Source of the DNA: Bog-532 sp036495425
GTDB lineage: Bacteria; Actinomycetota; Actinomycetes; Streptosporangiales; Streptosporangiaceae
Length of the DNA: 17,565 bases
Direction of reading: 5' to 3'
Assembly: GCA_036495425.1 (NCBI GenBank)
Contig: DASXMW010000259.1
Span: 1 to 17,565 of the forward strand
Below the pieces are notes generated by a model. The model ran no database searches. It was not told the origin of the DNA and was given only the letters and a program-made list of their open reading frames with translations. Below are positions 15,625 to 17,565 of the stretch, piece by piece (the stretch's first letter is position 1; each line of letters opens with the position of its first letter). The translations under genes were made by a program, and so were the position numbers.

Positions 15625-15994
15625 GGGGGTGATCGGTTTCGACTTCGATGGTTGATCCAGGTGAAGCGGGCCGAGGGTTGCGGTTGTGACCTCGTAAATC
15701 ACGCGACCGTAAACGAATAAGTGCCAATAAAACGCGCACTAGCGTCGCTCTCGCCGCCTGAGGCGAGTTAGACGCTTGTCAGCCCGGGGACGCTCTCGAC
15801 CCGGTGTCTGGCATCAGCTAGAGGGCTTACCCGCCAGCCCGGTCACGGGATTGGTGTGGGACATCGAACAGTGACTGGGCCCGTCAGCATCTTGCCTGCG
15901 TGAATGCTGGGGCCGAGAAAATCGAAGCAGTGCTGCGCCCGGAGAAGCCCTGGTGATGCATTGAAGGACGCGGGTTCAATTCCCGCCACCTCCA
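15625..15994 (+). ncRNA. ssrA: tmRNA (transfer-messenger RNA)
   Basis: With SmpB, this RNA rescues stalled ribosomes and tags the nascent peptide for proteolysis. The 5' end GGGGGTGATCGGTTTCGAC is diagnostic. The acceptor 5' arm GGGGGUG pairs with CACCUCC (15987-15993, one G-U), followed by discriminator A15994. The T-arm is GCGGG-TTCAATT-CCCGC (15970-15986). CCA is not encoded (CGG follows), so it must be added post-transcriptionally. The tag reading frame is at 15723-15761. The stop codon sits in the loop of a CTCGCC/GGCGAG stem. About 370 nt is normal for one-piece actinobacterial tmRNA. It is preceded by a -10 box and followed by a strong terminator. smpB lies upstream on the same strand. 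Confidence 0.97.
15723..15761 (+). other. ssrA: tmRNA tag reading frame, peptide ANKTRTSVALAA, stop UGA
   Basis: The resume codon is GCC at 15723. Translation gives ANKTRTSVALAA and then TGA 15759-15761. The terminal ALAA is the usual degradation signal read by ClpXP-type proteases. The A-rich segment just before (AACGAATAAGT) is the expected resume-setting region bound by SmpB. A UGA end means RF2 must release the tagged peptide. Confidence 0.92.
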
Positions 15995-16006
15995 CGGAAC
16001 CACCTG

Positions 16007-16037
16007 ACACCCCGGACCCCGCAAGGGTCCGGGGTGT
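16007..16037 (+). terminator. Rho-independent terminator of ssrA
   Basis: ACACCCCGGACCC (16007-16019), loop CGCAA, GGGTCCGGGGTGT (16025-16037): a perfect 13-bp stem followed by TTGTGT. It starts 12 nt after the tmRNA end. It may also stop transcription from the convergent phosphodiesterase gene, though that side lacks a T-run. Confidence 0.85.
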
Positions 16038-16084
16038 TTGTGTACGCGCGCTCGACCTCGGCCAAGGTCCGGCCCGATGACCGG

Positions 16085-16753
16085 CTAGGCCTGCCGGGCC
16101 CGGAGCGCGACCGCGTGCTCGGGCCGATCGGTCACGACCACAGCCACCCGCGGGTCGGCCAGGAACCGGGTCAGCCGCCGGTCGTCGTTGACCGTCCAGA
16201 CCATGATCCGCAGCCCGGCCGCCACGCAGCGGTCCAGCACGTCCGGGCGGGCGTAGCGGTAGTTCATCGCCACCCAGTCCGCGCCGCTGGCCCGGACCGC
16301 GGCCAGCGGGAACGACAACGGCCAGCGCAGCCGCCGCAGGTCGCGGGTGATCGAGGCGGGCCCGAACCCCACCGACAGCCCCACCGGCACCGCCGGAAAC
16401 TCGGCCCCGATCACCGTCACCGCCTCCGGATCGGCGGTGGTGACCACGAACCCGTCCGGCCCCAACGAGGCCAGGGCCAGCTCCACGGCCTCGCGCTCGA
16501 AGCCCACGCCCTTGAGGTCGACGTGGCCCCGGACCCCGCCGTCGGCCAGGACCCGCATGACCTCGGCCGCGGCCAGCGCCGGTGACCCGTCCGGGTGCTG
16601 GGCCGGGGCCGAGTGCTGGGCCAGCAGGGTCCCGTCATCGGCCCGGCGGACGTCGAACTCGGCGTATTCGGCTCCCGAGGACACCACGGCCTGGTAGGCG
16701 GCCAGCGACCCGGGCCGGGCCCGCTCCCCACCGCCGGAGTGCGCCGAGATCAT
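16085..16753 (-). CDS. Glycerophosphodiester phosphodiesterase family protein (altered active-site motif)
   Basis: The 222-residue TIM-barrel GDPD-family protein would hydrolyse glycerophosphodiesters to glycerol-3-phosphate and an alcohol. Family landmarks counted from Met at 16753 are AHSGGGERARPGSLAAY (H5), metal ligands in AEFDVRR (E32, D34), catalytic-type H47 in LLAQHS, VDLK (D79, K81), and VWTVNDD and VVVTDRPE near the end. Unlike the standard HRG...PENT pattern, this protein has HSG and PGS, and the usual HD is HS. The two histidines and the E-x-D pair remain, so activity is possible but uncertain. No signal peptide is seen, so it is probably cytoplasmic. An upstream ATG at 16789 would add 12 residues that fall inside a 21-bp tandem repeat and lacks an RBS. 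The start at 16753 places the first beta strand at the N-terminus, as in relatives. Confidence 0.82.
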   Translation of the reverse strand: MISAHSGGGERARPGSLAAYQAVVSSGAEYAEFDVRRADDGTLLAQHSAPAQHPDGSPALAAAEVMRVLADGGVRGHVDLKGVGFEREAVELALASLGPDGFVVTTADPEAVTVIGAEFPAVPVGLSVGFGPASITRDLRRLRWPLSFPLAAVRASGADWVAMNYRYARPDVLDRCVAAGLRIMVWTVNDDRRLTRFLADPRVAVVVTDRPEHAVALRARQA

Positions 16754-16766
16754 CACCACAGCAAGT

Positions 16767-16808
16767 ATCCCAGGCGACCGGCCCAGCATCCCAGGCGACC
16801 GGTCCAGC
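16767..16808. repeat. Two tandem 21-bp repeats upstream of the phosphodiesterase gene
   Basis: ATCCCAGGCGACCGG plus six more bases is repeated directly (16767-16787, 16788-16808) with one C/T difference. A degraded third partial copy continues into CGACCGGCCCGG. It may be slippage-generated. It lies where the promoter of the minus-strand gene would be expected. Confidence 0.7.
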
Positions 16809-16825
16809 CGACCGGCCCGGCCGGC

Positions 16826-16980
16826 TCAGGCGACGGCTCGGGCCGGGATGGGCCGGGACAGGTCGTCGTCGGCCATCACCTGGTAGACGGCGTTCAGGGT
16901 CGGCTCGCGGCGCGGGCCTGGGCTTCGCCTCCCGGTTCCAGGAAACCCTGGCCATCCTGATCAACGGCTACGCCGCCTAA
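16826..16980. pseudogene. Apparent gene debris: two C-terminal coding tails facing each other
   Basis: On the minus strand a frame ends PTLNAVYQVMADDDLSRPI, then PARAVA and TGA (16826-16828). On the plus strand a frame ends GLGFASRFQETLAILINGYA and TAA at 16978-16980. Both tails look like natural protein ends, with ordinary amino acid composition unlike the Arg/Pro-rich shadow frames around them. They meet near 16900-16920 with no room for the rest of either gene. The plus-strand tail resembles the last helix of TetR-type regulators, a weak resemblance. This suggests a deletion or recombination junction joining the ends of two lost convergent genes. Confidence 0.35.
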
Positions 16981-17013
16981 CAACGAGAGTGATCGACGAC
17001 CACGCCGGGCGGA

Positions 17014-17565
17014 TCAGCTCCCGTTCACGCCGGGCGCGATCTCGCCCCGGCCCGCCTGCTGGATGTCCCCGGGCAGCACGTAGCCGACCCGGGCCGCGGC
17101 CACCTCGAGCGCGGTCCGCCAGGCGACGATGGCCTGCCGCTGCTGATCCTGGGTGTCCGGCAGCCCGTCGAAGTCGTTGTCCGCGAGCCCGGAGGCCAGC
17201 GCGGCCAGGTAGGTGTCCTCGAGCACGTAGGTGTGCGCGTACGGGGCGTTGATCCGGGCCAGGGCGGGATTGGCCGGGGCGATGGTGTCCATCTCGACGG
17301 TCAGCGCCGCGAACTGCTGCTCCATCGCGCCCATGCGCGCGGACGCGACCGCCGGGGTGATCCGGTGGTCGTGGAAGGCGTCCAGGATCGGGTCAGCCTG
17401 GTCGAGCAGGCGGTTGACCGGCAGCCGGACCGCCTCGACCGCGGTCACGTAGTCACGCAGCTGGCCGCCGCTGATGGAATTCCGCCCCAAAAATTCACAT
17501 CTGCCCAGGTCGAAAGCGTTCGGCGGCAATTGGTAACCGGGAAAGTCGGGAAGGTCATAGCGACT
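17014..17565 (-). CDS. Protein of unknown function, N-terminus beyond the window edge (partial)
   Basis: The minus-strand frame stops at 17014-17016 and stays open to the right edge, giving 183 visible residues. A TTG at 17529 could be read as a start, but the upstream codons (SRYDLPDFPGYQL) look coding, so the gene most likely begins outside the window. The sequence is mainly helical, with amphipathic stretches (QLRDYVTAVEAVRLPVNRLL; SARMGAMEQQFAALTVEMD). It also contains an acidic DNDFDGLPDTQD loop reminiscent of Ca-binding DxDxDG-type loops. It ends GEIAPGVNGS. No membrane helix or catalytic motif is visible and I do not recognise the family. An 11-bp direct repeat CACGCCGGGCG (17001-17011, 17026-17036) straddles the stop codon. 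Confidence 0.6.
   Translation of the reverse strand, partial: SRYDLPDFPGYQLPPNAFDLGRCEFLGRNSISGGQLRDYVTAVEAVRLPVNRLLDQADPILDAFHDHRITPAVASARMGAMEQQFAALTVEMDTIAPANPALARINAPYAHTYVLEDTYLAALASGLADNDFDGLPDTQDQQRQAIVAWRTALEVAAARVGYVLPGDIQQAGRGEIAPGVNGS

Noticed and set aside
15195..15720. Overlapping plus-strand open frames (139 and 167 codons) before and into ssrA
   Set aside because: No RBS, no family resemblance, and the longer one runs into the tmRNA gene.
15970..15994. tRNA-like T-arm and acceptor end suggesting a separate tRNA gene
   Set aside because: It is the 3' tRNA-like part of tmRNA; its acceptor partner is at 15625-15631.
16767..17036. CRISPR-like array from the short direct repeats near 16.8-17.0 kb
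   Set aside because: Only two tandem 21-bp units without spacers and one unrelated 11-bp pair; no repeat-spacer periodicity.
15970..17565. Integrated element using the tmRNA 3' end as attachment site
   Set aside because: No integrase and no second copy of the tmRNA 3' segment were seen downstream within the window.

Overview
The window is high-GC DNA (GC-rich codons throughout, several GTG starts) from an actinobacterium. Evidence for this is the DUF3618/DUF4235 gene pair, the very large 1,650-residue class NAD-glutamate dehydrogenase, the prfB-ftsE-ftsX-smpB order also known from Mycobacterium tuberculosis, and a tmRNA tag ending in the usual LAA. The genus cannot be fixed from the sequence. 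The region is core chromosome, not a mobile island. No transposase, phage gene or CRISPR array was seen.

Left part (1-7.75 kb, + strand): the 3' end of a small membrane protein (DUF3618-like), a DUF4235 membrane protein and an acetoacetyl-CoA synthetase are joined by ATGA and TGATG stop/start overlaps. After a 277-bp AT-richer regulatory gap comes the giant NAD-dependent glutamate dehydrogenase. Both larger enzymes are catabolic: one activates acetoacetate, the other feeds glutamate carbon into the TCA cycle.

Middle (7.75-12.86 kb): a palindrome-rich intergenic segment separates the dehydrogenase from a convergent lipoprotein gene. Divergent to that is prfB (release factor 2), probably leaderless. 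A small zinc-ribbon membrane protein on the minus strand lies between prfB and ftsE. ftsE, ftsX (division ABC complex) and smpB then run in the same direction, with an unusual hairpin-bearing 90-nt gap between ftsE and ftsX.

Right part (12.87-17.57 kb): a class B penicillin-binding-protein-like gene follows smpB. Its fold is recognisable, but all three catalytic motifs are substituted, so it looks like a pseudoenzyme. A 686-bp noncoding stretch with several strong inverted repeats leads to the tmRNA gene ssrA (tag ANKTRTSVALAA, UGA stop) and its terminator. On the minus strand follow a glycerophosphodiester phosphodiesterase-like gene, a short segment of apparent gene debris, and a partial gene of unknown function running off the right edge.

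Together, prfB, smpB and ssrA make a translation termination and ribosome rescue neighbourhood, and ftsEX plus the dead PBP make a cell-wall/division neighbourhood. The two most striking observations are the RF2 'anticodon' tripeptide reading SKY instead of SPF, although UGA is a common stop here and ends the tmRNA tag, and the PBP that has lost its SxxK, SxN and KTG motifs.
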